Shown: positions 38,275 to 50,649, counted from the first letter of the stretch. The stretch: 64,000 nucleotides of DNA from Acinetobacter pittii ATCC 19004 = CIP 70.29 (GCF_000369045.1 NZ_KB849796.1:62001-126000), one strand, 5' to 3'. Numbers and translations: made by a program. Notes: a model not told the origin generated them from the letters alone.

Positions 38275-38329
38275 TGCTGATTTAAATGAATTTTTTAATG
38301 AAATTAATATTTTCATTTTTAAATCAGCA
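38275..38329. repeat. Long imperfect inverted repeat
   Basis: TGCTGATTTAAATGAA (38275-38290) and TTCATTTTTAAATCAGCA (38312-38329) form an imperfect 16-bp stem with a two-base bulge. The intervening 21 nt are T-rich. It lies between the convergent lipoprotein and EamA transporter genes and could be a terminator, though a clear T tract is lacking. Confidence 0.6.
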
Positions 38330-38373
38330 CTCAATAACTACCACATTATTATCTACTCAGCTTGGTAAAAGAA

Positions 38374-39261
38374 TTATTTTTTCCAATTCATCCATACCAA
38401 ACTCCCCACAATAATTACTCCACCCAACAGCACCATCATTGATGGTTTTTCGTTTAAGAAAACAACTGCCAAACTCATTGCGACGATGGGCGAGCAATAT
38501 AAAAAATTAGATGCAATCGTTAATGGCATATTTTTAAGAACATAGCCCCAAAGTACATAAGCCATCGCACTTGGGAAAATACCCAACAAAACTATAGACA
38601 TATTGGCTTGCCAAGTAGCATGTAAAATTTCATGGGGTAAATGAGTACTATAAAATAGTAAAGGAATGGTCCCAAACCAAATGATGTAGCACATCATGCT
38701 CAAAGCATCATAATTTAAAGCAAATTTCTTATATAAATTAAAGTAGAGACCCCATGCAATTGCAGCCAAAACAATAAATAAACTATAAGGACTCGGTACA
38801 CCAAAACCATGATCTCCACTGACCACCAACACGGCACCGCAAAGCCCTAGCAAAATACACAACCATTGTTTGAAACGAATTTTTTCTTTAAAAAGCAAAG
38901 CTGAAATAATAAAGGTAAATAACGGAATAGATTGGCTCAAAATACTAGAGGCAACCGCAGTCACATATTGCTGCCCTGTATTGATAAGCAGATGATGCAG
39001 CGTCACAGAGAAAAATCCTAACACCCCAAGCGCAGGAGCATCTTTCCACTTTAAAGGTTGAATGCCTTTTTTCATGATCAAAAGCAGTAAAAAAAATGAT
39101 GCAATCAAAAAGCGGAGCAAGGCAATATGCTGCGGTGTATATGAATGTAAAGCACTATGCACGCCAATAGGTGAATAACCCCAACAAAAGACAGTCACAG
39201 CAATACATAAATAGAGCTTAAATGCGGGAGGCTGGGTTTCGACAGCAAGAGAAATTGCCAT
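38374..39261 (-). CDS. EamA/DMT-family transporter
   Basis: Inner-membrane protein of 295 residues with about ten hydrophobic segments in two halves, the drug/metabolite transporter (EamA) arrangement. A typical motif is LLINTGQQYVTAVASSILSQSIPLF near residue 90, and the second half repeats the GILPSAMAYVLWGYVLKNM-like pattern. Such carriers export metabolites, amino acids or drugs; the substrate is not determined. It diverges from a LysR gene with a shared 110-bp control region. Confidence 0.85.
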   Translation of the reverse strand: MAISLAVETQPPAFKLYLCIAVTVFCWGYSPIGVHSALHSYTPQHIALLRFLIASFFLLLLIMKKGIQPLKWKDAPALGVLGFFSVTLHHLLINTGQQYVTAVASSILSQSIPLFTFIISALLFKEKIRFKQWLCILLGLCGAVLVVSGDHGFGVPSPYSLFIVLAAIAWGLYFNLYKKFALNYDALSMMCYIIWFGTIPLLFYSTHLPHEILHATWQANMSIVLLGIFPSAMAYVLWGYVLKNMPLTIASNFLYCSPIVAMSLAVVFLNEKPSMMVLLGGVIIVGSLVWMNWKK

Positions 39262-39276
39262 GTTAAATCTGCACTA

Positions 39277-39296
39277 ATGAAATGGAACTCTTTCAT
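39277..39296. promoter_or_regulatory. Candidate LysR-type operator
   Basis: The dyad ATGAAA-N8-TTTCAT lies in the divergent promoter region between the transporter and the LysR gene. It matches the T-N11-A style of LysR binding sites in position and symmetry, but no binding data are available. Confidence 0.45.
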
Positions 39297-39370
39297 CATA
39301 TGCGCATGGATAGTTGAATAAAATTAACTTATATTGAGTCAAATATTCATTAAAAGTGAATGATAAAATC

Positions 39371-40237
39371 ATGGATATCACACAGTTAAAAATGTTTCAG
39401 ACCGTGGTTGAATGCGGAACAATGGCTAAGGCATCAATGCAACTACATTGTGTACCATCCAATATCACAACGCGCATTAAACAACTCGAAGAAGAACTAG
39501 GCGCACCGCTGTTTTATCGGGAAGGAAAAATTTTAAAACTCACGCCATCAGGAGAAATCTTTCTTAATTATTGCCATAAAATTTTAGCGCTGTGCGATGA
39601 AGCAAAACGAAGTATTCATCCTGATGCACCACCCTCTGGTCCATTAAAAATTGGGGCGATTGAATCTTCAGCTACAACTCGCCTACCCAATTTACTTGCG
39701 AAATATCATCAACGTTTTCCAGAGGTTTCCATTCAAATTATTACAGGCACATGGAAGCAGCTGTTAGTCGATATTTCTCAGCACAAACTTGATGGTGCAA
39801 TTGTCGCGGGCAATATTGAGTTTCCTATGCTAAATAAACTTAGTATTTACCAAGAAGAAATGGTCTTGATTGCATCTCATTCTTTGGGAGAAATCCACAA
39901 CCAAGAAGACCTGATTGGTAAAGAAATTTTTATGTGGACTGAAGGCTGTCCTTACCGTGCAGCCCTTGAAGAATGGCTTAAACTGAAGAATATCTCTCTT
40001 CCTATTACCAGCATTACTAGCTATGCCACGATTATTGGCTGTGTCAGTGCAGGCTCAGGGGTGGCGTTAGTGCCTAAAAGTATTTATGAGCAATATAAAA
40101 ATTTGGCCCATATCCAAAGTTATAAATTTGAACACTTTGCCTTTATGCAGAATCAATTTTTCTGGCATAAAAATGTGAGCAACCATAAAGCTCGAGATAT
40201 GTTTTTAGATTTAATTAAGTCTGAATTTTGTTTATGA
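39371..40237 (+). CDS. LysR-family transcriptional regulator
   Basis: DNA-binding regulator of about 288 residues. The N-terminal helix-turn-helix (residues 1-60) has the pattern LKMFQTVVECGTMAKAS with CVPSNITTRIKQLEEELGAPLF. The rest is a periplasmic-binding-like effector domain ending at about residue 280. I chose the ATG at 39371; a GTG at 39356 would add five residues. Position and orientation suggest it controls the EamA transporter gene and itself. Confidence 0.9.
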   Translation: MDITQLKMFQTVVECGTMAKASMQLHCVPSNITTRIKQLEEELGAPLFYREGKILKLTPSGEIFLNYCHKILALCDEAKRSIHPDAPPSGPLKIGAIESSATTRLPNLLAKYHQRFPEVSIQIITGTWKQLLVDISQHKLDGAIVAGNIEFPMLNKLSIYQEEMVLIASHSLGEIHNQEDLIGKEIFMWTEGCPYRAALEEWLKLKNISLPITSITSYATIIGCVSAGSGVALVPKSIYEQYKNLAHIQSYKFEHFAFMQNQFFWHKNVSNHKARDMFLDLIKSEFCL

Positions 40238-40384
40238 GTCATTGGGATAATTACTTTATTGCGATCAAGTGATGATTTATCGTAATCAAATCGTATGGGT
40301 TTTATCTCATTGCAGTACAAGCTTTATTTTTAACAGTAAGATCACCACTTCATCTTTTGATTCTGGTTGGGGAGATTGATCCAT

Positions 40385-40804
40385 ATGAAAACCTTACAAG
40401 TATTATGCGTTGCAAGTTCTATATTGGCTTCATCAACCTTATTTGCAGAAACAACACAGCCACAACAAGTTGTTGAAACAACCTCTAAAGCACAACCTTA
40501 TGGTGATAACCCTAGCTTAGGGCGCGTACTGTTGTATAAAACAGGCAAAGGCATACAAAATTTAGGAAACTCTATTCAAGGTGCTTCTGAAAAAACATCG
40601 AATAAAATTAGTGAGAAATGGCAAAACACCAAAGAATTTACTGCTGAAAAAGCAGAAGTCGTTCAACAAAAAGCAGATACAGCTAAAGTATTTACTGAAC
40701 AGAAAATAGAGCAAGCCAAACAAAATATTACCAGTAGTCGAAATGGTGAAAATATCCCGATCGAGCAAGGTGAATTAAGTAAATCGAGCACAACAGCTAA
40801 CTAA
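40385..40804 (+). CDS. Exported helical protein, unknown (paralogue of the gene at 43721)
   Basis: Protein of about 139 residues with a Sec signal (TLQVLCVASSILASSTLFA/ETT). The mature part is charged and helical, with the repeat-like segment KEFTAEKAEVVQQKADTAKVFTEQ. Its KEFTAEK core is shared with the protein at 43721-44449. I chose the ATG at 40385; a TTG at 40367 precedes the GGGGAG element and is less likely. Function is unknown. Confidence 0.65.
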   Translation: MKTLQVLCVASSILASSTLFAETTQPQQVVETTSKAQPYGDNPSLGRVLLYKTGKGIQNLGNSIQGASEKTSNKISEKWQNTKEFTAEKAEVVQQKADTAKVFTEQKIEQAKQNITSSRNGENIPIEQGELSKSSTTAN

Positions 40805-40899
40805 TTTTTTGGATAGCGCGATAACTTCGCGCGCTTATAAACCCAGATATTCATCTAGAAATAATGTCATTAACTATAAGAAAGCTAGGAATCTGCCTT

Positions 40900-41331
40900 A
40901 TGAATAGTCAAAAACTCCTCTTTTCAACACTATGCTGCTTAGCATTAACTGCATGTGCGACCTCTACACCTCCTTCATCTTATTCTCAAGCACAAGTTTT
41001 AGAACAAGATACGAATATCGAGGCTTATCCCTCTACCACAGGTAATGTAGCCAAACTCATTAAACAAGATAAACAAGCTTGTATGATTGAATTTACTGGC
41101 TATTTAGGGGGTGGACATGTAACTGAGCACTGGACTTTTAATAATAATGGTCTAATTTCAGCGACCTCATCGACTATGCAGTATCCTGATGAATCAGGCA
41201 TATTAAATCAGGCAACCAACTCTACAACCAAAAGCTCAACGACTTTTAATATTCAAGATCCAGAAATTCAGAATAATTTCAAAAAACTCCAAAGCAACTT
41301 TAATCCAGCGAATCTAGCAAAGTGTAATTAA
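40900..41331 (+). CDS. Small lipoprotein of unknown function
   Basis: Protein of about 143 residues with a lipoprotein signal ending LTAC (LLFSTLCCLALTAC). The mature part has an aromatic segment with GHVTEHWTFNNNG near residue 65, and a Ser/Thr/Asn-rich stretch. The ATG at 40900 is chosen because the signal peptide begins there; a 12-residue upstream extension at 40864 has no clear ribosome site. Not recognised as a family. Confidence 0.65.
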   Translation: MNSQKLLFSTLCCLALTACATSTPPSSYSQAQVLEQDTNIEAYPSTTGNVAKLIKQDKQACMIEFTGYLGGGHVTEHWTFNNNGLISATSSTMQYPDESGILNQATNSTTKSSTTFNIQDPEIQNNFKKLQSNFNPANLAKCN

Positions 41332-41344
41332 TACTTTTTTCATA

Positions 41345-41379
41345 AAAAGCCCGTTGCAGAAGTTACCCTTTGCAACGGG
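41345..41379 (-). terminator. Terminator of the subtilisin-like gene
   Basis: A 9-bp stem (CCCGTTGCA / TGCAACGGG) with a 12-nt loop is followed, reading leftwards, by CTTTTTATG. Confidence 0.8.
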
Positions 41380-41434
41380 TTATAGCCATTTATAAATTTC
41401 TTGGACCTAATTTAAAAAATTATAAATAAGCTAT

Positions 41435-42790
41435 TTAATTAATAGTCAAACCATTTGTTGCTGCCAGTAAATCAATACGAGGGAAAACCAATCCCGTTCT
41501 TGGGTCAGTAATTGGTTTACCTGTCGTTTTTAAACGGCTGATGGTTTGATCAATACTTTCTGTTGGACTCACACGATTTGCCCGTAATAGAGCAATTGCA
41601 CCTGCCACATGTGGTGTCGCTTGAGATGTACCGCCCATAGTGTAGCCACCTGCCGTAATCATTGCTCCCGGTGCTAATAAGGTCACAAGACTGCCACCAT
41701 TACTAAAGCACGCTACCTTGTCCGCTGCTGTGGTCGGGTCCGAACATTTCACAGGGTTCCCCCATGACACACCACCAATATTACTATCATAAACAGCCCC
41801 CACTCTTACTGCCCCAGCAACACAAGCAGGAGATGAGATGCCATCTGAAAATGCATCATTGCCTGAAGCAACTACAGGCACTACCCCAGCAGCTCGTGCA
41901 TTGGCAAATGCAGTTCCATAACTACTATCACTACACTCCGAGGTATATTTAACACCCGGTACGCCAAGGCTTAAGTTGACTGCTTTAATATTATAGGTTT
42001 GTGCATTATTTACAGCCCAATTAATCCCTGCGAGGATATCACTATCATAAGCTGTGCTTACCCATTTACCTTGGGATCTGACCTTTCTAAAAACATCTAT
42101 GCCTATAATTTTGGTTTTGGTAGCAACCTTAGATACGATGCCTGAAACATTGCTCCCATGTCCATCATCATCTAAAGCGCCATCATCTGGTGCACTATCA
42201 AATGAATAAACCACTCGACATGTGCTTGATGGTGTATTTACTGCCGTACAGCCAAAATCAGAGTGAAGATAATTCACACCTGTATCAATCACTGCCACAC
42301 TAGAGCCTTCGCCCGTAAAACCATTGGTATTGGCCTGTGGTTGATTAATTAAAGGTAAACTTTCATTGGTCGTAGTCCGGTTAATACGGTTCGGATAAAC
42401 TGCTTTAACATTTGGATCATTTAATAAAGTCACCAAAGCTTCGCGATTACTAATTCGATAGAAAGCTAAAGGCAAATTATTGTAGTCCCGAAGTACTTGG
42501 ACACCACCAGCACGATTAAACCTTGCCTGTATATTCTTTTTATTTGTTGCAATATAACTCCGCCGTTCTAAACCGGAAGGCACACTCACTGAAGGAATAT
42601 TGTATTCGACGATTAAATCATTCGAATCATTATTAACCAAGGCATCCAAATCGATTTTGCCCTGAAAAACTTTTTGTTTTGCTGCTTGATTTAACCGCTG
42701 TTTAGCATCTTGAGAATCCAAAGGAAGAGCGGATGCAGTTGTACTTAATATCGTACATAGACCTAATAGAAATAACGTTTTACTTTGCAT
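41435..42790 (-). CDS. Secreted subtilisin-like serine protease (peptidase S8)
   Basis: Exported protease of about 451 residues. It has a signal peptide (ending TTASA), a propeptide region (about residues 30-125, inhibitor I9-like) and the catalytic domain. The triad is visible: Asp in VAVIDTGVNYLHSDF near 160, His in DGHGSNVSGI near 200 and Ser in GGTSQATPHVAGA near 390. It has two or more Cys pairs in the catalytic domain. No C-terminal autotransporter barrel is seen, so release is probably by another route such as type II secretion. The ATG at 42790 has a GGAGAAA site; it is probably co-transcribed with the small protein upstream. Confidence 0.9.
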   Translation of the reverse strand: MQSKTLFLLGLCTILSTTASALPLDSQDAKQRLNQAAKQKVFQGKIDLDALVNNDSNDLIVEYNIPSVSVPSGLERRSYIATNKKNIQARFNRAGGVQVLRDYNNLPLAFYRISNREALVTLLNDPNVKAVYPNRINRTTTNESLPLINQPQANTNGFTGEGSSVAVIDTGVNYLHSDFGCTAVNTPSSTCRVVYSFDSAPDDGALDDDGHGSNVSGIVSKVATKTKIIGIDVFRKVRSQGKWVSTAYDSDILAGINWAVNNAQTYNIKAVNLSLGVPGVKYTSECSDSSYGTAFANARAAGVVPVVASGNDAFSDGISSPACVAGAVRVGAVYDSNIGGVSWGNPVKCSDPTTAADKVACFSNGGSLVTLLAPGAMITAGGYTMGGTSQATPHVAGAIALLRANRVSPTESIDQTISRLKTTGKPITDPRTGLVFPRIDLLAATNGLTIN

Positions 42791-42825
42791 TATTTTTCTC
42801 CGTAGTTTTTCAACTAACAATTTGC

Positions 42826-43134
42826 TTATTTCGCTTTTATTTCATTTGCTGGATCTTTTTCTGGATCAATCGGTTGAATAGAAAGATCACTTTTTGTGTC
42901 ATAAAAAGGAACGGTATCAGCTGATACCGATTGAGGATGAGTTGAATGTTGAGATAGATTTTTAGGTTGAGTAGGCTCCTTAAGTTTAGAAAGAAAGGAC
43001 GATGTGTCTGGTTGTGGCGAATTCGACTCATGTAAAGCAGAATTGAACACATCAGATGCACCACTTGTCGGCTTAAGATATAGAACAACGGCGACCAAGC
43101 CGACCAATACAAGAAGGGAAGCAATAATTTTCAT
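42826..43134 (-). CDS. Small membrane or exported protein upstream of the protease
   Basis: Protein of 102 residues with one N-terminal hydrophobic segment (IIASLLVLVGLVAVVLYL), which could be an uncleaved membrane anchor, and a Ser/Pro/Asp-rich tail. It is 35 nt upstream of the subtilisin gene on the same strand and probably in its operon. I recognise no family. It could be a secretion or maturation helper, but that is speculation. Confidence 0.6.
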   Translation of the reverse strand: MKIIASLLVLVGLVAVVLYLKPTSGASDVFNSALHESNSPQPDTSSFLSKLKEPTQPKNLSQHSTHPQSVSADTVPFYDTKSDLSIQPIDPEKDPANEIKAK

Positions 43135-43720
43135 CTGTCATATCTCTGTTTTTTTGTTTATAGATATCTATTTTTATTTTTGATTATTCGAAATAAAGTG
43201 CTATTTCTTTAAATACATTTCATGTGAAATTTCTATTTCATGAAATGTACAAACCTGAGAAAAGCTAAAGTACCTTTTCCCGAATAAGCAAAAATACAGT
43301 TCTGCCCTGTACATTTATATTTCTGGCAGAATATGGTTCAAAAAAGTGCTAAAAAAGCATTCCATTCTCATAATAAGCAATAATTATGCCGTTTCCTCTA
43401 ATAAATAATTAGATTCACATCACATTTAAAGATATAAAGGACAAGTCGAGAAAAACCGAAAAAGAAAAAATTAAAGGATATTTTTTAAAAAAGGAAAGAT
43501 AAGCGAGCTTAATTAGAATATCTAACAAATAAATGTTCTTTTTCACTTTATTATTAATTTTTATTAATCTTCACAATTTATCCCTAGTCTGTTTACTCAA
43601 CGTAACACTGTTGTAACATTTTGATGAAGTTAGTTCCCAAGCCCATATTTCCTTGGCTATGATTCGTTTGCGTTTACGAAATACCTCACTAAAAGGGTAT
43701 ATTCTTTGAAGGATATCGCA
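43135..43720. other. Intergenic region with tandem palindromes and an inverted repeat
   Basis: About 585 bp with no convincing gene. Two neighbouring palindromes, ATTTCATGTGAAAT (43217-43230) and ATTTCATGAAAT (43235-43246), lie about 85-115 bp upstream of the small protein gene. A further 7-bp inverted repeat, TTCTGCC...GGCAGAA, spans 43301-43331. The right end holds the promoter of the 43721 gene, with an AAGGA ribosome site just before its ATG. Confidence 0.6.
43217..43246. promoter_or_regulatory. Tandem palindromic operator candidate
   Basis: ATTTCA-TG-TGAAAT and ATTTCATGAAAT are separated by 4 nt and share the ATTTCA/TGAAAT half-site. Together they also form a larger 11-bp inverted repeat, TACATTTCATG...CATGAAATGTA (43214-43249). 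The layout looks like a double binding site for a dimeric repressor controlling the protease operon. Confidence 0.5.
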
Positions 43721-44449
43721 ATGAAAATGATGAAAACAGCTATCGTTACTGCAAGTGTTCTTGCTTCTGCCTCTATTTTTGCACAAAGTGCGGGCGTTAA
43801 TGCAGGTGCTTCTGCTCAAGTAAATGTACAACCGGGTGGTCTTGTTAGTGGCGTAGCCAATACAGTCAAAAATACTGCACATACTGTGGGTAGCTCAGCA
43901 AAGCATGCTGGTCAAGTAGCGGCTGACACTACAGTTAAAGCAACAAAAAAAACAACAGGAAAAGTGACTGAACTTTCTTCTAAAGCTGCAAATGGTACAA
44001 AACATTTTGCTACCGAAGCAGTAACAGGTACTAAAAATGTAGCAACTAAAGCTGCAAACGGTACTAAAAACCTAGCAGTTGAAGCGAAAGCTGATACAAA
44101 AGCACGTGTTGATGCTGTAAAAGCTAAAGTTGCAGAAAAACAAGCAGACCAAAAAGAATTTACTGCTGAAAAACAAGCTAATGCTCAAGCGCATGTAGAT
44201 GCTGTAAAAACTCGTGTAGCTCAAAACCAAGCCGAGCAAAAAGAGTTTGTAGCTGACACAAAAGCAGATGCTCAAGCAAAATTAAATGCAGCTCAACCAG
44301 CTCATGGAGTTAACGCTCAAACAGGTGTAAACGTTGGTGTTAATGTTGCTGGTATTAATGCAAATGCAAACGTAAATGCTGGCGCTCAAGCATCTACTCA
44401 AAAAGCTGAAAAGAAATCTTGGGTTAAAGGTCTTTTCGGCACTAACTAA
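43721..44449 (+). CDS. Exported Ala/Lys-rich coiled-coil protein
   Basis: Protein of about 242 residues with a Sec signal ending SIFAQ. The mature part is built from repeats: TKNVATKAANGTKNLAVEAKA, then KARVDAVKAKVAEKQADQKEF and QAHVDAVKTRVAQNQAEQKEF, with C-terminal Val/Asn/Gly repeats. The helical repeats resemble apolipoprotein- or LEA-like amphipathic segments. It shares the KEFTAEK element with the 40385 gene. The ATG at 43721 has AAGGA upstream. Function is unknown; an envelope or stress-protective role is possible. Confidence 0.7.
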   Translation: MKMMKTAIVTASVLASASIFAQSAGVNAGASAQVNVQPGGLVSGVANTVKNTAHTVGSSAKHAGQVAADTTVKATKKTTGKVTELSSKAANGTKHFATEAVTGTKNVATKAANGTKNLAVEAKADTKARVDAVKAKVAEKQADQKEFTAEKQANAQAHVDAVKTRVAQNQAEQKEFVADTKADAQAKLNAAQPAHGVNAQTGVNVGVNVAGINANANVNAGAQASTQKAEKKSWVKGLFGTN

Positions 44450-44461
44450 TCAGTTATAAAT

Positions 44462-44491
44462 AAAAAAGGGCAATTAATTGCCCTTTTTTTA
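44462..44491. terminator. Bidirectional terminator between the coiled-coil gene and astE
   Basis: AAAAAAGGGCAATTAATTGCCCTTTTTT is a perfect palindromic stem with T runs on both strands, between convergent genes. Confidence 0.92.
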
Positions 44492-44510
44492 TTTCTCAAA
44501 AAACAAGTAT

Positions 44511-45485
44511 TCAATTCGCCTCAGTTAAAACTAAGCCCGCACGCAAACCAAGCTTCACATTTGGATTTGGAAATAAAATCCAGACCTGATCTTGCTCAAC
44601 CACATAATTACCAGAAGGTTGAGTTGCAATGATTTCACCTTTGGTAAAAGTCGAAAAATTCGGAGCTTCAGCAGATAAATTCATCTGGAAGTCTTCATCT
44701 TTTTTAATTAAAGAATCAGACACTTTAAAGACTCGAATTTTTGTTTTATTGCGTAGCGGTAAGGCTTGCTCAGAAACTACATTACGAATAACTTCATCAA
44801 TTGCAGCAAATTGGCTCAAGTCATTTTGCCCAAATGGTAAGGCTTTGCCTAACTCTAAAGTTGCGCTCGCAGCTTTAAAATTCTCACTCGTAAAATGTGT
44901 AAACGTTTTACCTACTGCATTGTGATAAACCAAAGCATCTAAATCGGCTGCTTCAAGACTTGCTGTTAAATCAGCATCATAGCCATGCGTTTGATAGGGA
45001 AATAAAGCAAACGTTGGTAACAATGAAGCACGAATTGCTGTGTGTAAATCATAGTGATAGCGTTTAGCGTCACTTGCACTTTCTTGAAAGAAGTTTGTGA
45101 CAACTTGCTCTAAAACTTCAGCACGCTTTGATTCTTCAGTCACGCCTAGAGTTTTATACCCGCCACAAAACATTCGATTTACATCGTCATGCACATAGCG
45201 TTTGCCTTGACGCATTGCATAAGGGTTACCCAATACAAGCAGCAACCTCACAGCAAGGTTTAAACGTCCTGCAAATAAATCCGTGCAAAGATGAGATAAC
45301 AATTCAATTGGTGCTGTTTCATTACCATGTACTCCAGCTGACAGTACGACAGCTTTGTCGTACTGTGCGTTTGGCGTACATTCAAGAAGTCCTTCACCCA
45401 ACCAATGCCAAGAAAAATTATTTTGTTTTCCTTCGCGAGTTGTAGGCTGCTCACCTTGTAAGGTTAATGCTAGAAAATCTTGCAT
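44511..45485 (-). CDS. astE: Succinylglutamate desuccinylase
   Basis: Zinc enzyme of 324 residues that releases succinate and glutamate, the last step of the arginine succinyltransferase pathway. The AstE/AspA M14-like motif appears as [15 protein letters not shown] near residue 49 (His and Glu metal ligands), with the third ligand in [14 protein letters not shown] near 145. A strong GGAGGTGAC ribosome site precedes the ATG. It is the last gene of astCADBE. Confidence 0.95.
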   Translation of the reverse strand: MQDFLALTLQGEQPTTREGKQNNFSWHWLGEGLLECTPNAQYDKAVVLSAGVHGNETAPIELLSHLCTDLFAGRLNLAVRLLLVLGNPYAMRQGKRYVHDDVNRMFCGGYKTLGVTEESKRAEVLEQVVTNFFQESASDAKRYHYDLHTAIRASLLPTFALFPYQTHGYDADLTASLEAADLDALVYHNAVGKTFTHFTSENFKAASATLELGKALPFGQNDLSQFAAIDEVIRNVVSEQALPLRNKTKIRVFKVSDSLIKKDEDFQMNLSAEAPNFSTFTKGEIIATQPSGNYVVEQDQVWILFPNPNVKLGLRAGLVLTEAN

Positions 45486-45497
45486 GTCACCTCCTCA

Positions 45498-46841
45498 TTA
45501 TTTTTGGAAAGGATAAACCGAACCTAAACCTAAAATTTTGGTCAGTTCATCAAGTGCCATACGGCTTTCCATTAACAAATGCGGATCAGCCAAATCTTCT
45601 TGTGCTAAACGATCACGATAATGTTTATCAACCCATTGATTGAGTGTGCCAAACAACTGATCGTTCATGAGTACTTTTGGATTTACGGCATTTAATTCCG
45701 TTTCGTTTAAAGCTACACGTAAACGTAGACAAGCTGGACCACCACCGTTACGCATACTTTCACGTAAGTCATATACCTGAATACCATCAATTGGTGTGCC
45801 CATTTGAATCATGTCATTTAAGTAGTCCCACACTGCTGCATTTTGACGAGACTCTTCTGGTACAACAATAGTCATTCCACCATCTGGACGAGTCAAAATT
45901 TGGCTATTAAATAAATAGGTTGCTACGGCATCATCAACGGTAACACGGTTTTCAGGGACTTCAATTGAAATAAAGTCTTCACCGATGCTTGCCATTTTTT
46001 GACGAATTTCAGCAAAGGCCTGATCTTGATTTAAAAAGGCATGTTGATGGTGGAATAAAACCTGTTGGTTACTTACCGCGATCACATCGTTATGGAAAAC
46101 GCCCTGATCAATTACATCCGGATTTTGCTGAACAAAAACGGTATGCGCATCATCTAAACGGTGCAAACGTGCAATAGCTTCACTTGCCTCGCGCGTTTGA
46201 CGAGCAGGATAACGTTTTGGTCCTGACAAGCCATTATTTAAATGTTGTTGACCATAAACAAACACCTGAACACCGCGCTTAGCATAATCACCCCCTAAGC
46301 GGTTGTGATTGGCTGCACCTTCGTCACCAAACAAAGCCACTTGTGGCAATGCTTCGTGGTGTACAAAGTGGCGTTCATTTTTAAAGATCGCTTGTAAAAC
46401 TTGGCTTGTAGTTTCAGCTTCAATTGAACGGTGAAACTTATTGTTCAGGTTCGCTGCTGTAAAATGCACGCGCTCATCTTGGCTATCTGCCGAAGGTGAA
46501 ACGGTAGCTGCATTGGCAGTCCACATTGGAGAAGCTGAACTTAAAGATGATAATAGTTCAGGTGAATGACGCATTGCTTGAGCAACAACGCTAATGTCAT
46601 CACCTGTAAAACCTAAACGGCGTAACATTGGAACATGTGGACGCTCATGCGGAGCAAGTACACCTTGTTTCATTCCCATGTCAGCCAAGGCCTTCATTTT
46701 TAGCAAACCTTGTTTAGCTGCTAATTTTGGATTCGAGGTATTATTACGGTTTTTTGTCGATGCTTCATTACCAAACGACAAACCCGCGTAGTGATGTGTT
46801 GGTCCCACTAAACCATCGAAATTTACTTCATATCCTTTCAT
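45498..46841 (-). CDS. astB: N-succinylarginine dihydrolase
   Basis: Enzyme of 447 residues of the amidinotransferase fold that cleaves succinylarginine to succinylornithine, CO2 and ammonia. Family blocks visible are [22 protein letters not shown] at the start, [10 protein letters not shown] near 175 and the C-terminal catalytic Cys in [14 protein letters not shown] near 370. It lies 12 nt before astE. Confidence 0.96.
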   Translation of the reverse strand: MKGYEVNFDGLVGPTHHYAGLSFGNEASTKNRNNTSNPKLAAKQGLLKMKALADMGMKQGVLAPHERPHVPMLRRLGFTGDDISVVAQAMRHSPELLSSLSSASPMWTANAATVSPSADSQDERVHFTAANLNNKFHRSIEAETTSQVLQAIFKNERHFVHHEALPQVALFGDEGAANHNRLGGDYAKRGVQVFVYGQQHLNNGLSGPKRYPARQTREASEAIARLHRLDDAHTVFVQQNPDVIDQGVFHNDVIAVSNQQVLFHHQHAFLNQDQAFAEIRQKMASIGEDFISIEVPENRVTVDDAVATYLFNSQILTRPDGGMTIVVPEESRQNAAVWDYLNDMIQMGTPIDGIQVYDLRESMRNGGGPACLRLRVALNETELNAVNPKVLMNDQLFGTLNQWVDKHYRDRLAQEDLADPHLLMESRMALDELTKILGLGSVYPFQK

Positions 46842-46859
46842 TTTTTCTTTCCCTAGTGT

Positions 46860-49360
<2,501 letters not shown>

Positions 49361-49378
49361 GGCTAGCTTTCCTTTTTT

Positions 49379-50593
49379 TTATTTAGCCAACTTTGCCAAT
49401 GCGCGCTTTAAACGAGCAATTCCTTCATCAATATCTTGTTCAGGAATAATTAGAGACGGTGTAAAACGAACCACGTTTGGTCCCGCGATTAAAGCCAGCA
49501 AACCTTCTTCTCCCGCCCAAGTCGTAATGTCTTTCGCTTTCCCTGCATACTCAGCTTTTAATACGCAACCAATGAGTAAGCCTTGACCACGAATTTCTTC
49601 AAAAATCGGGTACTCAGTATTTAATTTATTTAATGCGTCTAGGAAATATTGATGACGATGTTTTACACCTTCAAGTACTTCAGGTGTATTAATAAACTCA
49701 AATACAGCCCCTGCTACCGCACTCGCTAACGGGTTACCACCATAAGTCGTACCATGTGTACCCACTGAGAAATGTGGAGCAAACTTATCGGTTGTTAACA
49801 TTGCACCGACTGGGAAACCACCACCTAATGCTTTGGCAGTCGTTAACACATCTGGAATAACACCAGAGTTCATGTAGGCATAAAGTGCACCTGTACGGCC
49901 TACACCCGTTTGTACTTCATCAAAAATCAGTAAGGCACCGAACTCATCACACAGGGCACGCAAACCTTTTAAAAATTCGATGTCAGCTGGAATAACGCCG
50001 CCTTCTCCTTGGATCGGCTCAACAATCACGGCACATGTTTGTTCATTAATGACCGCTTTTGCAGCTTCTAAATCATTAAAGGCAACATGGTTGATACCAT
50101 TTGGAAGTGGTGCAAAGTCTTGTGAATATTTAGGTTGACCACCCGCCGAAACGGTAAATAAGGTACGGCCATGGAAAGCATTGTTAAATGCCACAATGCC
50201 ACTTTTGCCAGCAACACCGCTGTCTAGTCCAACTTTACGAGCTAGTTTTAATGCTGCTTCGTTCGCTTCTGCACCTGAGTTACAGAAGAAAACCTTGTCT
50301 GCAAATGTATTTTCAGTGAGTTGTTTTGCAAGGCGTAGAACGGGTTCATTTGTATAACCATTACCAACATGCCAAAGTTTTGTTGCTTGTTCTGTTAAAG
50401 CATTTACTGCCACTGGATGCGCATGACCTAATGCGTTTACTGCAATCCCGCCTGCAAAATCGATATATTCTTTATTTTCTTGATCCCAAATACGTGAACC
50501 TTCGCCACGTACCGGAATGAAATTTGCCGGTGCAAAAACTGGAACCATCCAGTCGTTAAAGTTGCTTCGAGTTACAGAAATTGGCTGTTCCAT
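49379..50593 (-). CDS. astC: Succinylornithine/acetylornithine aminotransferase
   Basis: PLP-dependent class III aminotransferase of 404 residues. Visible blocks are [13 protein letters not shown] near 48, the cofactor-binding [17 protein letters not shown] near 110, and the Lys Schiff-base segment [16 protein letters not shown] near 257. In this operon it acts on succinylornithine. The CTGAGGTAAGC ribosome site is close to ATG. It is the first gene of the operon, 136 bp after gdhA, with a terminator between. Confidence 0.95.
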   Translation of the reverse strand: MEQPISVTRSNFNDWMVPVFAPANFIPVRGEGSRIWDQENKEYIDFAGGIAVNALGHAHPVAVNALTEQATKLWHVGNGYTNEPVLRLAKQLTENTFADKVFFCNSGAEANEAALKLARKVGLDSGVAGKSGIVAFNNAFHGRTLFTVSAGGQPKYSQDFAPLPNGINHVAFNDLEAAKAVINEQTCAVIVEPIQGEGGVIPADIEFLKGLRALCDEFGALLIFDEVQTGVGRTGALYAYMNSGVIPDVLTTAKALGGGFPVGAMLTTDKFAPHFSVGTHGTTYGGNPLASAVAGAVFEFINTPEVLEGVKHRHQYFLDALNKLNTEYPIFEEIRGQGLLIGCVLKAEYAGKAKDITTWAGEEGLLALIAGPNVVRFTPSLIIPEQDIDEGIARLKRALAKLAK

Positions 50594-50649
50594 GCTTACC
50601 TCAGTATTTATTTAATATATTCGATAACACTTAAATTTGAATAATTCAG

